Shown: positions 26,306 through 34,307 of the stretch, piece by piece | Position numbering within the stretch: the first letter of the stretch is position 1 | Layout of the letters: the number at the start of each line of letters is the position of its first letter | NCBI GenBank assembly: GCA_002449955.1 | Contig: DJYD01000020.1 | Span: forward strand, 1 to 64,000 | From: Lachnospiraceae bacterium UBA6987 | Lineage (GTDB): Bacteria > Bacillota > Clostridia > Lachnospirales > Lachnospiraceae | DNA: 64,000 nt | Direction of reading: 5' to 3' | Notes under the pieces: generated by a model | What the model was told of the DNA's origin: nothing | The model's input: only the letters and a program-made list of their open reading frames with translations | Databases searched by the model: none | Translations under genes and position numbers: made by a program

Positions 26306-27901
26306 TTATCTCTGATAATCGCTGCGATACCCAAGCGTAATCGTCAGGGTAACTTCCTGATACGAACCTCTTTCCAGACGCATGACCGTCAGTTCCACTT
26401 CTGTGCCGCCGCTGTAGTACTGTAGTTCCTCGACCAGCGAATCATAACTGGTGATCGTCGCGCCGTTTAACGCCGTAATCACATCGTAGGCAAGCAGACC
26501 GCCTTTTTCAGCAGGCGTTCCGGAACCGACCTCGTACACATAGGCGCCCTGAGGGATTCCGGTTGCTTCCATATAACCGGCGGAAAGATTTTTGAACGTT
26601 ACACCGAGATACGGGTAATCCTTCTCCGAAACGGCTTTACGGGGTTCCATCAGGGAAAGCTCTGTCATGATCTCTTTCACACTGGAAATCGGAATGGCAA
26701 AGCCGACGCCTTCAACTTCGGTATCCGAATACTTGGCATTGTTGATACCGATCAGCTCTCCGTTGCTGTTCAGGAGCGCACCACCGGAATTGCCGGGATT
26801 GATTGCCGCACTTGTCTGCAGCAGATACATCTTGGTTCCGTCTTCAAAGCTCACTTCACGGTTCAGTCCGCTGACCACACCTGTCGTTACAGACTGGCCC
26901 CAGCCAAGTGCATTACCGATAGCGATAACACCCTGTCCGAGCTTCAGGCTGTCGGACTCGCCGATCGTGATCACCTTGATGGTGTTAATCGTACTGCTCT
27001 TCAGATTATCCAGATTCACGCCGAGCACAGCAAGGTCATTGTCTTTATTACTGCCCTTGACATAAGCCTCAGCAGCTTCTCCGTCGCTGAACTGAATCTC
27101 AATGGTTTTGGCATTTTCAATTACATGATAATTCGTTACGATCCAGAGCTCATCGCCATCATCGCCGATAATGATGCCGCTGCCTGCCCCCTGTGTCGGA
27201 TATTCACGGGTTCCGCCCCAGTAACTGTCATACGTGGTGACGCCTGTCACAACAATAGAGACGACAGAAGGCAATGCCTGTTCGACAATGTCGGACACAT
27301 CGGTTAACGAGGCTTCTGCCTGCTCGATTGCTTCCGCCGTACTCACAAGAGGGGTGCCGTCATGCGGCAGCGAACTGTTGGTACTTGTGTCGCTTGAAGA
27401 AGCTGCCTCACCGTTTTCTGACGTTTGATTCTGTCCGGTCGGACGTTTTACAATACCCGAGCGGCTGTCATCATTATGCGCTTCCAGACTGGAGACTTGA
27501 TTCTTCAGGTCCTGGATCGTCTTTGTGATCGTGCCGACAGCATAACCGGCAGAGCAGACAAGCAGTGTTACCGCGATCACGGCAGCCGTCAGCTTCAGGC
27601 CCTTTTTCTTCCGCATCTTTCGGGAAGCGCGCTCTTCTTCCTTTGCTTCTTCCCTCACCTGGTTTTCCCGGCGGATAGCTTCCTCTGTCTGGTCCTGCTC
27701 TCTGCGCCGTTCTTCCTCCGCACGCCTGTAGGCATCCTCTCTGAGCTGTCTCATGCGCTCTTCTTCAGCAGCCTCCTGCTCATCTTCTGCTGCCCTTGCT
27801 TCCCGTATCGCACGGTCCGCTTCTTCCCTCGGCGTAAGCTGCGGTTCTTCCTTTTCATTTTCAGAATGATTTAATTCATTGTAATCGTCTTCGTTCATCA
27901 T
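26306..27901 (-). CDS. HtrA/DegP-family serine protease with PDZ domain
   Basis: A 531-residue membrane-anchored quality-control protease. Residues 1-95 are highly charged and helical (E/R-rich coiled coil, cytoplasmic). One membrane segment follows (LTAAVIAVTLLVCSAGYAVG, about 101-120), then a Ser/Thr linker. The trypsin-like domain shows the catalytic triad in VTNYHVIENA, DNDLAVLGV and NPGNSGGALLN. A single PDZ domain from about 425 ends the chain (GAYVYEVGSGTPAEKGGLLAYDVITALNG). The long charged cytosolic head is larger than usual. It cuts or refolds damaged envelope proteins. Confidence 0.94.
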   Translation of the reverse strand: MMNEDDYNELNHSENEKEEPQLTPREEADRAIREARAAEDEQEAAEEERMRQLREDAYRRAEEERRREQDQTEEAIRRENQVREEAKEEERASRKMRKKKGLKLTAAVIAVTLLVCSAGYAVGTITKTIQDLKNQVSSLEAHNDDSRSGIVKRPTGQNQTSENGEAASSSDTSTNSSLPHDGTPLVSTAEAIEQAEASLTDVSDIVEQALPSVVSIVVTGVTTYDSYWGGTREYPTQGAGSGIIIGDDGDELWIVTNYHVIENAKTIEIQFSDGEAAEAYVKGSNKDNDLAVLGVNLDNLKSSTINTIKVITIGESDSLKLGQGVIAIGNALGWGQSVTTGVVSGLNREVSFEDGTKMYLLQTSAAINPGNSGGALLNSNGELIGINNAKYSDTEVEGVGFAIPISSVKEIMTELSLMEPRKAVSEKDYPYLGVTFKNLSAGYMEATGIPQGAYVYEVGSGTPAEKGGLLAYDVITALNGATITSYDSLVEELQYYSGGTEVELTVMRLERGSYQEVTLTITLGYRSDYQR

Positions 27902-27928
27902 GATACCTCTTATTCCAGCAGCGAAGCA

Positions 27929-27976
27929 AAACGCCCGCGTACTTCCTTGTTTACAAGGACAGTATAGCGGGCGTTT
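27929..27976 (-). terminator. Nested hairpin between the LCP gene and htrA
   Basis: Outer arms AAACGCCCGC and GCGGGCGTTT (10 bp) enclose an inner hairpin CCTTGT-TT-ACAAGG. On the minus strand the outer stem ends in a TTTT-containing tail, so it can terminate the LCP message. It overlaps a TATACT that may be part of the htrA promoter, so a regulatory role is also possible. Confidence 0.6.
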
Positions 27977-28016
27977 GTGATAAATGTGTGATGAAACTCT
28001 TCAAAAAATGTGAAGC

Positions 28017-29348
28017 TCAGTTCATGGAGCGGAAATGTTCGATTTCCTGCTGCTGATACGCATTGATCCGCTTGATATTCGCGGACGGTGTGAAAGCATC
28101 ATCGCCGTACAGGAAGCTGTGCAGCTGCTTGACATTGGCCGACATATCATTCGTATAGATCATGGACGTCCCGACCGAATACGTGACCCGGTCAAAGGGA
28201 TATCCCGTTGTCTCACTGATCTTATACTTGAACACATCCTTCGCAAGGCTCAGAACTTCCAGCTTCTCAAAACTGATCCGGACATTATTGAGCACGGCAT
28301 CAATGATCGCATAGAGCTGGCTCAGCTTCATTGTCTGTGCCTTCTGCAGGATCAGATTGATAATGGTCCGCTGGCGGGCAGTACGGCCATAGTCATCGCC
28401 GACACCCTTTCTGATACGGGCAACGGCAAGTGCCTGACCGCCATTCAGGTGGTAGGTGCCTTCCTCGGCAGGCAGTCCCTTGACCGTGTAAGGTCTGTGG
28501 GTTGCCAGCTGGGTTTCATACACATACCAGCCCATCTGTTCTGCTTCTTCTGCCGTAAGGTGCATATCAATGCCGTCCAGTGCATCCACAACATCGGCTA
28601 CGGCTGTCCAGTTGACAACCACAAAATCATCGATATTCAGATCGAAATTGCGGTTCATGGCTTCGACGGTTGCCTGCACACCGTATCTGGCATAGCAGTC
28701 CGTAATTTTGATCAGTCCGTTATCGGCTGCCGGTTCAAAAGCTGTGTCACGAAAGACGGAACACAGTTTGACTTCCTTGGTTTCATTATTCAGAGAAGCC
28801 AGAATGACCACGTCGCCCTGCGTGTCATGATCCAGATGATCTGTGTCACGCGCATCAACACCGAATATGGCAAAGGTGGAATAGCCTGTATGGGAATAAT
28901 TCGGCACATCGGGAAGAGGCGCTTCCGTGGTCTGAATCTCCGTATTCACAGGCTCATTTGTCGTCTCCGGCTCATCGGAAGGAATCGTATAATAAACGAT
29001 TTCCGTACTGCCATCCGGATCCTCCACAATAAAAGAAGCTTTTCCGGGTTCAAGCGTATCCAAGGTCGGAAGCGTATAATTTGCATCTCCCGTACTGAAG
29101 GTAATCCGTTCCATCGCGTTCGCTCCGAAATTGATGCCCCAGAGGCCTGCACACACAATGACAAGCAAAAGACATTCCAAAACAAGACCGATGATCTTTC
29201 TCTTCTTTTTCTTCTTATATTGCTTCATCCGCTTGACGTGTTCTCTATGGGCAACACGTTCCGCAGTCCCCTGATCCAGTTCGGTCTGCGATTTTTTCTC
29301 TGAGCGCATAGAGTCTGTCATAAGGATGTCTTCATCTCTCTTCGCCAT
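28017..29348 (-). CDS. LytR-CpsA-Psr (LCP) family protein
   Basis: LCP proteins attach teichoic acids or capsule to peptidoglycan from lipid-linked precursors. The 443 residues start with a basic cytosolic part and one anchor (IIGLVLECLLLVIVCAGLWGI, about 50-70). The LCP domain contains the family residues FAIFGVDARDTDHLDHDTQGDVVILASLN, VFRDTAF, and DDFVVVNWTAVADVVDALDGIDM. RIRKGVGDDYGRTARQRTIINLILQ carries the conserved Arg cluster. It is the probable last step for the glycans made at 3-23 kb. Confidence 0.94.
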   Translation of the reverse strand: MAKRDEDILMTDSMRSEKKSQTELDQGTAERVAHREHVKRMKQYKKKKKRKIIGLVLECLLLVIVCAGLWGINFGANAMERITFSTGDANYTLPTLDTLEPGKASFIVEDPDGSTEIVYYTIPSDEPETTNEPVNTEIQTTEAPLPDVPNYSHTGYSTFAIFGVDARDTDHLDHDTQGDVVILASLNNETKEVKLCSVFRDTAFEPAADNGLIKITDCYARYGVQATVEAMNRNFDLNIDDFVVVNWTAVADVVDALDGIDMHLTAEEAEQMGWYVYETQLATHRPYTVKGLPAEEGTYHLNGGQALAVARIRKGVGDDYGRTARQRTIINLILQKAQTMKLSQLYAIIDAVLNNVRISFEKLEVLSLAKDVFKYKISETTGYPFDRVTYSVGTSMIYTNDMSANVKQLHSFLYGDDAFTPSANIKRINAYQQQEIEHFRSMN

Positions 29349-29370
29349 AAATAAACCTCCAAACTGCTAT

Positions 29371-29399
29371 ATTATACTGTATTTTCCTGAAAACCGCAA
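29371..29399 (-). promoter_or_regulatory. Promoter of the LCP gene
   Basis: Minus strand: TTGCGG (29399-29394), 17 bp, TATAAT (29376-29371). The leader is short, with GGAGG before the start codon. Confidence 0.6.
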
Positions 29400-29442
29400 G
29401 CTCTGAGGTTCTTAATACGCCGGTATTATAAAAAATTAAGAA

Positions 29443-30327
29443 TTATTGAGGACGACGGCCGTTGCAGAGGTAGAACACAGCCAGCAAGCCCGGTCCGCAG
29501 TGCGCGCCGATCACCACACCCAGACTCGTGATATTGATCTCACCGACAGCGGGATACTCCTTCCGGATCTCATCCCGGACATGCTCGGCATCGGCGCGGC
29601 AGTCCGCCTGCAGGATATCGATGGCAAGGCCTGCGGTTTCGATTTCACTCAGATCATGAAGCACCCCGTCGATGATTGCCTTAAGCGCCGCTTTTCTCCC
29701 GCGTGCCTTCTGGACAACATCCAAAGTCCCTCCGTCCGGCACATAGAGCACCGGTTTTATGCTGAGAAGCGTACCAAGCAGGGCGGCGCTGTTGGAAACA
29801 CGTCCTCCGCGCTTCAGATAATTCAGATTATCAACGGTAAAACGGTGGGCGATCTTCAGTTTATTCTCTTCTCCCCAGGCTGTGACTTCCTCGAGGCTCT
29901 TTCCCTCTTCTTTCATCCGGACGATGTTTTTGACAAGCAGACCAAGTCCGCCGGAAATGCAGTAAGTATCCATGACATACAGCGTCTGCTCCGGATATTT
30001 ATCTCTGACCTTTTCCGCCGCATGCAGGGCATTTTCAAAGGAAACCGACATCTTTCTGGACATATCCAAATACAGGACGTCCTTTCCGCTCTCCAGCAGC
30101 TCACAGAAGAAGTCATAATAAATCTGTTCACTGATCATCGAGGTCTGCAGGAGATCACCCTTTCGCATCCCCTGATAGACTTCTTCGCGGCTGCTTTCCC
30201 GGCAGTCATCCTCAACGACAGTATCGTTGACCGTATATGTATACCGAATAAACGGAATCTGATGCTGTTCCAGGTAATCACTGGTCAGATCGGAAGTAGA
30301 TGCAGTGGCAACAATATAATCTCGCAT
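29443..30327 (-). CDS. DegV family fatty-acid-binding protein
   Basis: DegV/FakB proteins bind a fatty acid and present it to a FakA-type kinase. The 294 residues begin RDYIVATASTSDLTSDYL. They contain LLQTSMISEQIYYDFF, the glycine-rich turn ISGGLGLLVKNIV, the segment YLKRGGRVSNSAALLGTLLSIKPVL, and the end VVIGAHCGPGLLAVFYL. All are characteristic of the family. The ATG at 30325-30327 is preferred because AAGGAG precedes it. No fakA gene is visible nearby. Confidence 0.93.
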   Translation of the reverse strand: MRDYIVATASTSDLTSDYLEQHQIPFIRYTYTVNDTVVEDDCRESSREEVYQGMRKGDLLQTSMISEQIYYDFFCELLESGKDVLYLDMSRKMSVSFENALHAAEKVRDKYPEQTLYVMDTYCISGGLGLLVKNIVRMKEEGKSLEEVTAWGEENKLKIAHRFTVDNLNYLKRGGRVSNSAALLGTLLSIKPVLYVPDGGTLDVVQKARGRKAALKAIIDGVLHDLSEIETAGLAIDILQADCRADAEHVRDEIRKEYPAVGEINITSLGVVIGAHCGPGLLAVFYLCNGRRPQ

Positions 30328-30396
30328 AAGTAATCTCCTTCGAAGTGATAACATACAGGCGGCATCATAACACAGGCCATACCAGTTTTCAAGCGC

Positions 30397-31116
30397 TTAC
30401 CGGTCTGTTTTCTGCCTGTTTTTCGCGAGCTGCCGAATCACACTCCGGAGGTCAAGACTTTTAACATTCAGTTCAGGCAAGGTGCCTTCGGTACAGACCG
30501 AACAGCAGTAAGAAGGAAGAAGGCTCAGCTCTGCAAAATGACAAGCTTCATATATGCCCCCTCTTTCCAGGAAGATGTCTTCCTCTCCGATCCCGATTCT
30601 GAAGTCGGAAGGTGACAAATGAAAGCCTTCACCGGTCATCTTCATATAGCTTTCCTTCAGGGTCCAGAAACGGTAAAACAGATGATTTCTTTTCTCTGAA
30701 GGGGCTTCGCACAGCTGTCTGTACTCCGCGGGATGGAAGAATCTCCGGGCAATGTCAAGATTTGCAGTCTCGATTTGTTCCAGATCGCAGCCGCATTTTC
30801 TTCTTCCCGCTGCAAGCATGACATATTCACCGGAATGGGACAGGCTGAAACACAAATCCTCTCCCGGCAAAAAGGGTTTGCCGTACGGGCCATAGCTCAG
30901 GCTGATCCCGGCCGGAAAACCATATTCCGCAAGTGCGAATTCAAGCAGAAGGCCGGCTCCAAGGGAGAGACGCTGATCCTTCATGAATCGGTAGCGAAGC
31001 ACCTTTTCCCGCCTCTCATTTGAGACCAGGCTCAATGCCTGCGCAAAAAGGCCGCTGTCTGTCAGCGGCTTTGTTGCAGCAAGATAAATCCTCATCTTTT
31101 CCGGCAATCCAGACAT
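30397..31116 (-). CDS. 4'-phosphopantetheinyl transferase (Sfp type)
   Basis: This enzyme loads phosphopantetheine from CoA onto carrier-protein serines. The 239 residues show the conserved SLGAGLLLEFAL, GKPFLPGEDLCFSLSHSGEYVMLA, GCDLEQIE with the metal Asp/Glu, and FYRFWTLKESYMKMTGEG (W-x-x-K-E-x-x-x-K). The ATG at 31114-31116 is chosen because AAGGAG sits seven bases upstream. Two longer starts lack a site. A possible partner is the acyl carrier protein at 48741-48992. Confidence 0.93.
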   Translation of the reverse strand: MSGLPEKMRIYLAATKPLTDSGLFAQALSLVSNERREKVLRYRFMKDQRLSLGAGLLLEFALAEYGFPAGISLSYGPYGKPFLPGEDLCFSLSHSGEYVMLAAGRRKCGCDLEQIETANLDIARRFFHPAEYRQLCEAPSEKRNHLFYRFWTLKESYMKMTGEGFHLSPSDFRIGIGEEDIFLERGGIYEACHFAELSLLPSYCCSVCTEGTLPELNVKSLDLRSVIRQLAKNRQKTDR

Positions 31117-31226
31117 AAGCAGCTCCTTCTGCATTTTGCATACCCTGATCATAGCGCATGCAGCCTGTTTTCGTCAATCCGCCGCATTTGTCAGAATTGT
31201 TGCCGGCGAAATGATTGGCCCGCTGT

Positions 31227-32453
31227 TTACGGGGATAATACGTGACACTTTGCTTCCGCATATGCAGGATCTGATTCCATATAGTTATCAATATCCGTCA
31301 ATACACCTCTCATCAGATTTGCATAAGGATCATCGATTCCGGGACTAGTCAGCGCCCAACCATTGTAATTTGCACAGTGAAACTTACCGTTCTCCGTCCA
31401 TCTCAGCTCGGCACACGCATTTTCTCTGCCGCTGCCCGGGCGAGCTTCCACACAAGCAGGGAACTGATCCAGCTTGCACAGCACATCATAAATCTGCTGC
31501 AGGGTTTGTTCATTCAGCTTCACGTCAAACGTTTTCTCTGTTTTTTTCCATGAGGCACGGCCGCCGAGCTTGCAGCTACCCGTTTCACTGTCATAAGATC
31601 TGTACAGATCATCCGCTTCCGAAGCCTCCTGCACCGCATACGTAAAAGCAAAGGAAAAATCACAAGGGAGTTCTTTCTCCTCCAGGATCTCTTCAATATG
31701 CTTCTCAGCCCTGTCAAGATTCCAGGAACGGTCAAAGCTGTAATAGGCCGTTTTTTCAAAAAGCAGCCTTTCACCAAACGCCAGAATTGCATAGCGAAAC
31801 GGATCAGCCGCGGTATAATCCGCATTCTCTGCTGCAAAGGACCCCTGAACCGGAAAGAGGCAAAAGATCCCTTCTGTTCCTTCCGCAGCACCGCTTGTCA
31901 GAGGACCTCTCGATGAAGGGCTGTGCCTGATCAGTAAACGAACAGGCTCGTCAAGAGGGAGAGCTGCGCCCCTGATGACCCGTACAGGCTGCAGCGTCAG
32001 ACAGGTGTATTTCTGTGTCAGACGTTCTTTTGCAATAATCTGTGCCCGAAGGACTAACTCCGGCAGACTGAACAGCTCTTTTTCAGACAGCCATGTTAAT
32101 TGCTCAGGCAGTTCATCTGCCAGCTCACTGATCGGTTCTTCTGGCACTGTTGTCACGACTTCTTCTGACTGTTTTACCGACGCTGAGATTTCTTCGGATG
32201 CAAGTGCTTCTCTTTCTGTATTTTCCAAGTCCGCAGGTACCTTTTCCGACCGTTTGTCTATTCCGCTTACAAGCCCGACTGTAAGCACGATCACAGCGGC
32301 GCCGGCAAGCATTGCCGCAAACTGCAGCTTCCGCCTGCGCAGCATAAATCCTTTCTTTTCAGAAGATTTCAATTCCACAGCATCAGGATCCGCATCGGCA
32401 ATATAAGCCTGATCGATCTCTCCCATTGCACGCATAAATTCCGTCTTTTTCAC
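31227..32453 (-). CDS. Probable membrane anti-sigma factor / sensor (pairs with ECF sigma factor)
   Basis: I do not recognise a named family. The 408 residues start with a short cytosolic part (MKKTEFMRAMGEIDQAYI). A basic stretch and one membrane helix follow (LQFAAMLAGAAVIVLTVGLVSG, about 43-64), then a long outer domain rich in Glu/Ser and then mixed alpha/beta. Its first codons overlap the stop of the sigma factor gene (ATGA). Sigma/anti-sigma pairs with this topology are the rule in Firmicutes, so the role is inferred from context. Confidence 0.65.
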   Translation of the reverse strand: MKKTEFMRAMGEIDQAYIADADPDAVELKSSEKKGFMLRRRKLQFAAMLAGAAVIVLTVGLVSGIDKRSEKVPADLENTEREALASEEISASVKQSEEVVTTVPEEPISELADELPEQLTWLSEKELFSLPELVLRAQIIAKERLTQKYTCLTLQPVRVIRGAALPLDEPVRLLIRHSPSSRGPLTSGAAEGTEGIFCLFPVQGSFAAENADYTAADPFRYAILAFGERLLFEKTAYYSFDRSWNLDRAEKHIEEILEEKELPCDFSFAFTYAVQEASEADDLYRSYDSETGSCKLGGRASWKKTEKTFDVKLNEQTLQQIYDVLCKLDQFPACVEARPGSGRENACAELRWTENGKFHCANYNGWALTSPGIDDPYANLMRGVLTDIDNYMESDPAYAEAKCHVLSP

Positions 32454-33016
32454 AGGATTCCCTCCTTTTCCAACTGCTGCTTCAGCTTTCTGCGCAGTCT
32501 GTGCAGAAGGACTTTTACATGGTTTTCTTTCAGGCCATGCCGTTCTGCAATTTCCCGGATACTGCAGAAATACCAGTAACGCTGCAGAAAAATACGTCTG
32601 TCACGCTGTGAAAGTGCCGCAAGAAATGCTTCCAGCTGTTCTTTCAGACTGATTAAATCTGCCCAGTCGCGGCCGTCCTCGCTACCGGGAATGCTTTCAT
32701 CAATCTCTTCCCAGACGAGATCCTGTACACCTCCGCCACGTTTTAAACTGTCCCGTCTGTCCACAAGATCCAAAGCGCGGCGCCTGCACAGCATGGCAAG
32801 ATAGCTTTTCAGAGACTCCGGTCGATTTGGCGGGATCGTGTTCCATGCATCCAGATATGCATCATTTTCCACCTCCTCAGCGTCCTCGCGGTTGCCAAGA
32901 ATGCGGCAGGAAAGCGCAAAAAGATAAGCTCCGTACTGCCTGCGGCTAAGTATCAGTGCGTCCTCGGATCGGTCAAAGAATAAATCAATGATTTCCGTAT
33001 CTTTATTCTCCGCCAT
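32450..33016 (-). CDS. ECF-type RNA polymerase sigma factor
   Basis: A 188-residue sigma-70-family protein. Region 2 is visible as YGAYLFALSCRILGNREDAEEVENDAYLDAWNTIPPNRPESLKSYLAMLCRRRALD-type sequence. Region 4 is LSQRDRRIFLQRYWYFCSIREIAERHGLKENHVKVLLHRLRRKLK, with a helix-turn-helix. It lacks regions 1 and 3, as ECF factors do. It is co-expressed with the membrane protein downstream. The target promoters are unknown. Confidence 0.92.
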   Translation of the reverse strand: MAENKDTEIIDLFFDRSEDALILSRRQYGAYLFALSCRILGNREDAEEVENDAYLDAWNTIPPNRPESLKSYLAMLCRRRALDLVDRRDSLKRGGGVQDLVWEEIDESIPGSEDGRDWADLISLKEQLEAFLAALSQRDRRIFLQRYWYFCSIREIAERHGLKENHVKVLLHRLRRKLKQQLEKEGIL

Positions 33017-33088
33017 GATTGCTGCTCTCCTATGTCCTTCTGTTAACTAAATCGGAAAAGAGAAGGGATTGGTTACAAAAAGCAGAAA

Positions 33089-33112
33089 AACCGCCGGCAA
33101 AAACCGGCGGTT
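33089..33112 (-). terminator. Terminator of the flavoenzyme operon
   Basis: A perfect 9-bp GC-rich stem AACCGCCGG / CCGGCGGTT has a six-base loop. On the minus strand a T-rich tail follows. Confidence 0.85.
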
Positions 33113-33125
33113 CGTCATCTTTCTC

Positions 33126-34307
33126 TTACAGGATGGGGATCTTGATCTCCAGATCGCTGGTCGGGAAAGCCGAGCAGGAATGGAACCAGCCCATTTCCTT
33201 ATCCATCTTCCGGCGCCCGTCGCCGAGCGGGGAAACAAAGATATTTCCTTTCAGCAGCTGGGCACGGCAGTAGCCGCATTCGCCGCCGCGGCAGTGCGCG
33301 TCGATGGGGATGCCTGCGCGTTCAAGCGATACGGCAACAGGTTCATCCGCTGCCCCGTCAATGACATCCTTCTGAATGCCGCGTACGACGGTGATCTTAT
33401 GCACCTGTCCGATCTGATCTTCGGGGAAGCCCGGGATCTGCCTGACGTTTGCCGGCTGCATCATCGCTTCATGGCGGAAGCGGCGGTCCGGAACGCCCAT
33501 GTTTTTCAGGGCTTTCTGCACCAGGAAGAACATCGGCCACGGGCCGCAGAAGAAGTAGGTCACGTCGCCCTTCGAATACTTGCGGATCAGTTCCTCCGTG
33601 ACGAAGCCCTTTTCCCCTTCCCACTCGGGATCGTCGGACATGATGTTGACGATCTTCACGCGCGGGCAGGCCGCCGCGATGCGGTCAAGTTCCTCGCCGC
33701 ACACGATGTCGCCGTGCTGCACGGAACCGTAGAGGATCGTGAGGTCGGCGTCCAGTGTGCCGTGAGCGATCTCGCGCGCCATGGAAAGGAACGGCGTGAT
33801 GCCGCTGCCGCCGGCAAGGCCCATGAGCGTTTTGGAATCACGCACCGGATCCACATGGAAGGCGGAAAACGGCAGGTCGACTTTCACCTCGTCGCCGATC
33901 TTCAGTTCGCTGTAGATATAGTCCGGAACGAAATAGGGGCGGTTCTTGCGGACTGTGATCTCAAAATACGGCTTCTCCAGTCTTGCTTCATAAGGCGCCG
34001 AGGAGATCGAATAGGCACGGGTGACCACGCTCTCGCCGATCTTGAAGTAGAAGCAGGCATACTGTCCCGCCTGAAACACCGGCACATGGCCGCCAAGCGG
34101 TTCAAAGCGGAAGGTCTTTGCCGTCGGGCTCGCATCCGTCACCGAGACCAGCCGGTACATTTCGGGGCCGGGGTGCAGCGCATCCGCAAGCGCGCGGATG
34201 GGATCCTTCGGATCGGGCACGTTTGACGCCGCCTGAATGGTCTCCCGGCGCAGCTTTGTCACGCGGGAAGCGCCGCCGACGTCTTTCAGAAATCCTTTAA
34301 CTTTCAT
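33126..34307 (-). CDS. FAD/NAD(P)H reductase fused to a 2Fe-2S ferredoxin domain
   Basis: A 393-residue electron-transfer flavoprotein. After an extra N-terminal segment of about 45 residues comes the ferredoxin-reductase FAD domain with RAYSISSAPYE (R-x-Y-S). The NAD(P) domain follows with GLAGGSGITPFLSMAREI and YFFCGPWPMFFLVQKAL. A plant-type 2Fe-2S domain ends it, with ligands in HCRGGECGYCRAQL and FHSC. Its start overlaps the stop of the CrtI-like gene. It probably feeds electrons from NAD(P)H to the two flavoenzymes encoded upstream (inference). Confidence 0.9.
   Translation of the reverse strand: MKVKGFLKDVGGASRVTKLRRETIQAASNVPDPKDPIRALADALHPGPEMYRLVSVTDASPTAKTFRFEPLGGHVPVFQAGQYACFYFKIGESVVTRAYSISSAPYEARLEKPYFEITVRKNRPYFVPDYIYSELKIGDEVKVDLPFSAFHVDPVRDSKTLMGLAGGSGITPFLSMAREIAHGTLDADLTILYGSVQHGDIVCGEELDRIAAACPRVKIVNIMSDDPEWEGEKGFVTEELIRKYSKGDVTYFFCGPWPMFFLVQKALKNMGVPDRRFRHEAMMQPANVRQIPGFPEDQIGQVHKITVVRGIQKDVIDGAADEPVAVSLERAGIPIDAHCRGGECGYCRAQLLKGNIFVSPLGDGRRKMDKEMGWFHSCSAFPTSDLEIKIPIL

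Noticed and set aside
28035..29303. Long open frame of 422 codons opposite the LCP gene
   Set aside because: It is a mirror of the LCP codons with Ile/Arg/His-rich, domain-free protein, no ribosome binding site and no family motif. The LCP gene on the other strand is unambiguous.
29409..29442. AT-rich inverted repeat after the DegV gene as a terminator
   Set aside because: The stem TTCTTAAT/ATTAAGAA has only 8 weak base pairs, a long loop and no clear U-tract after it.
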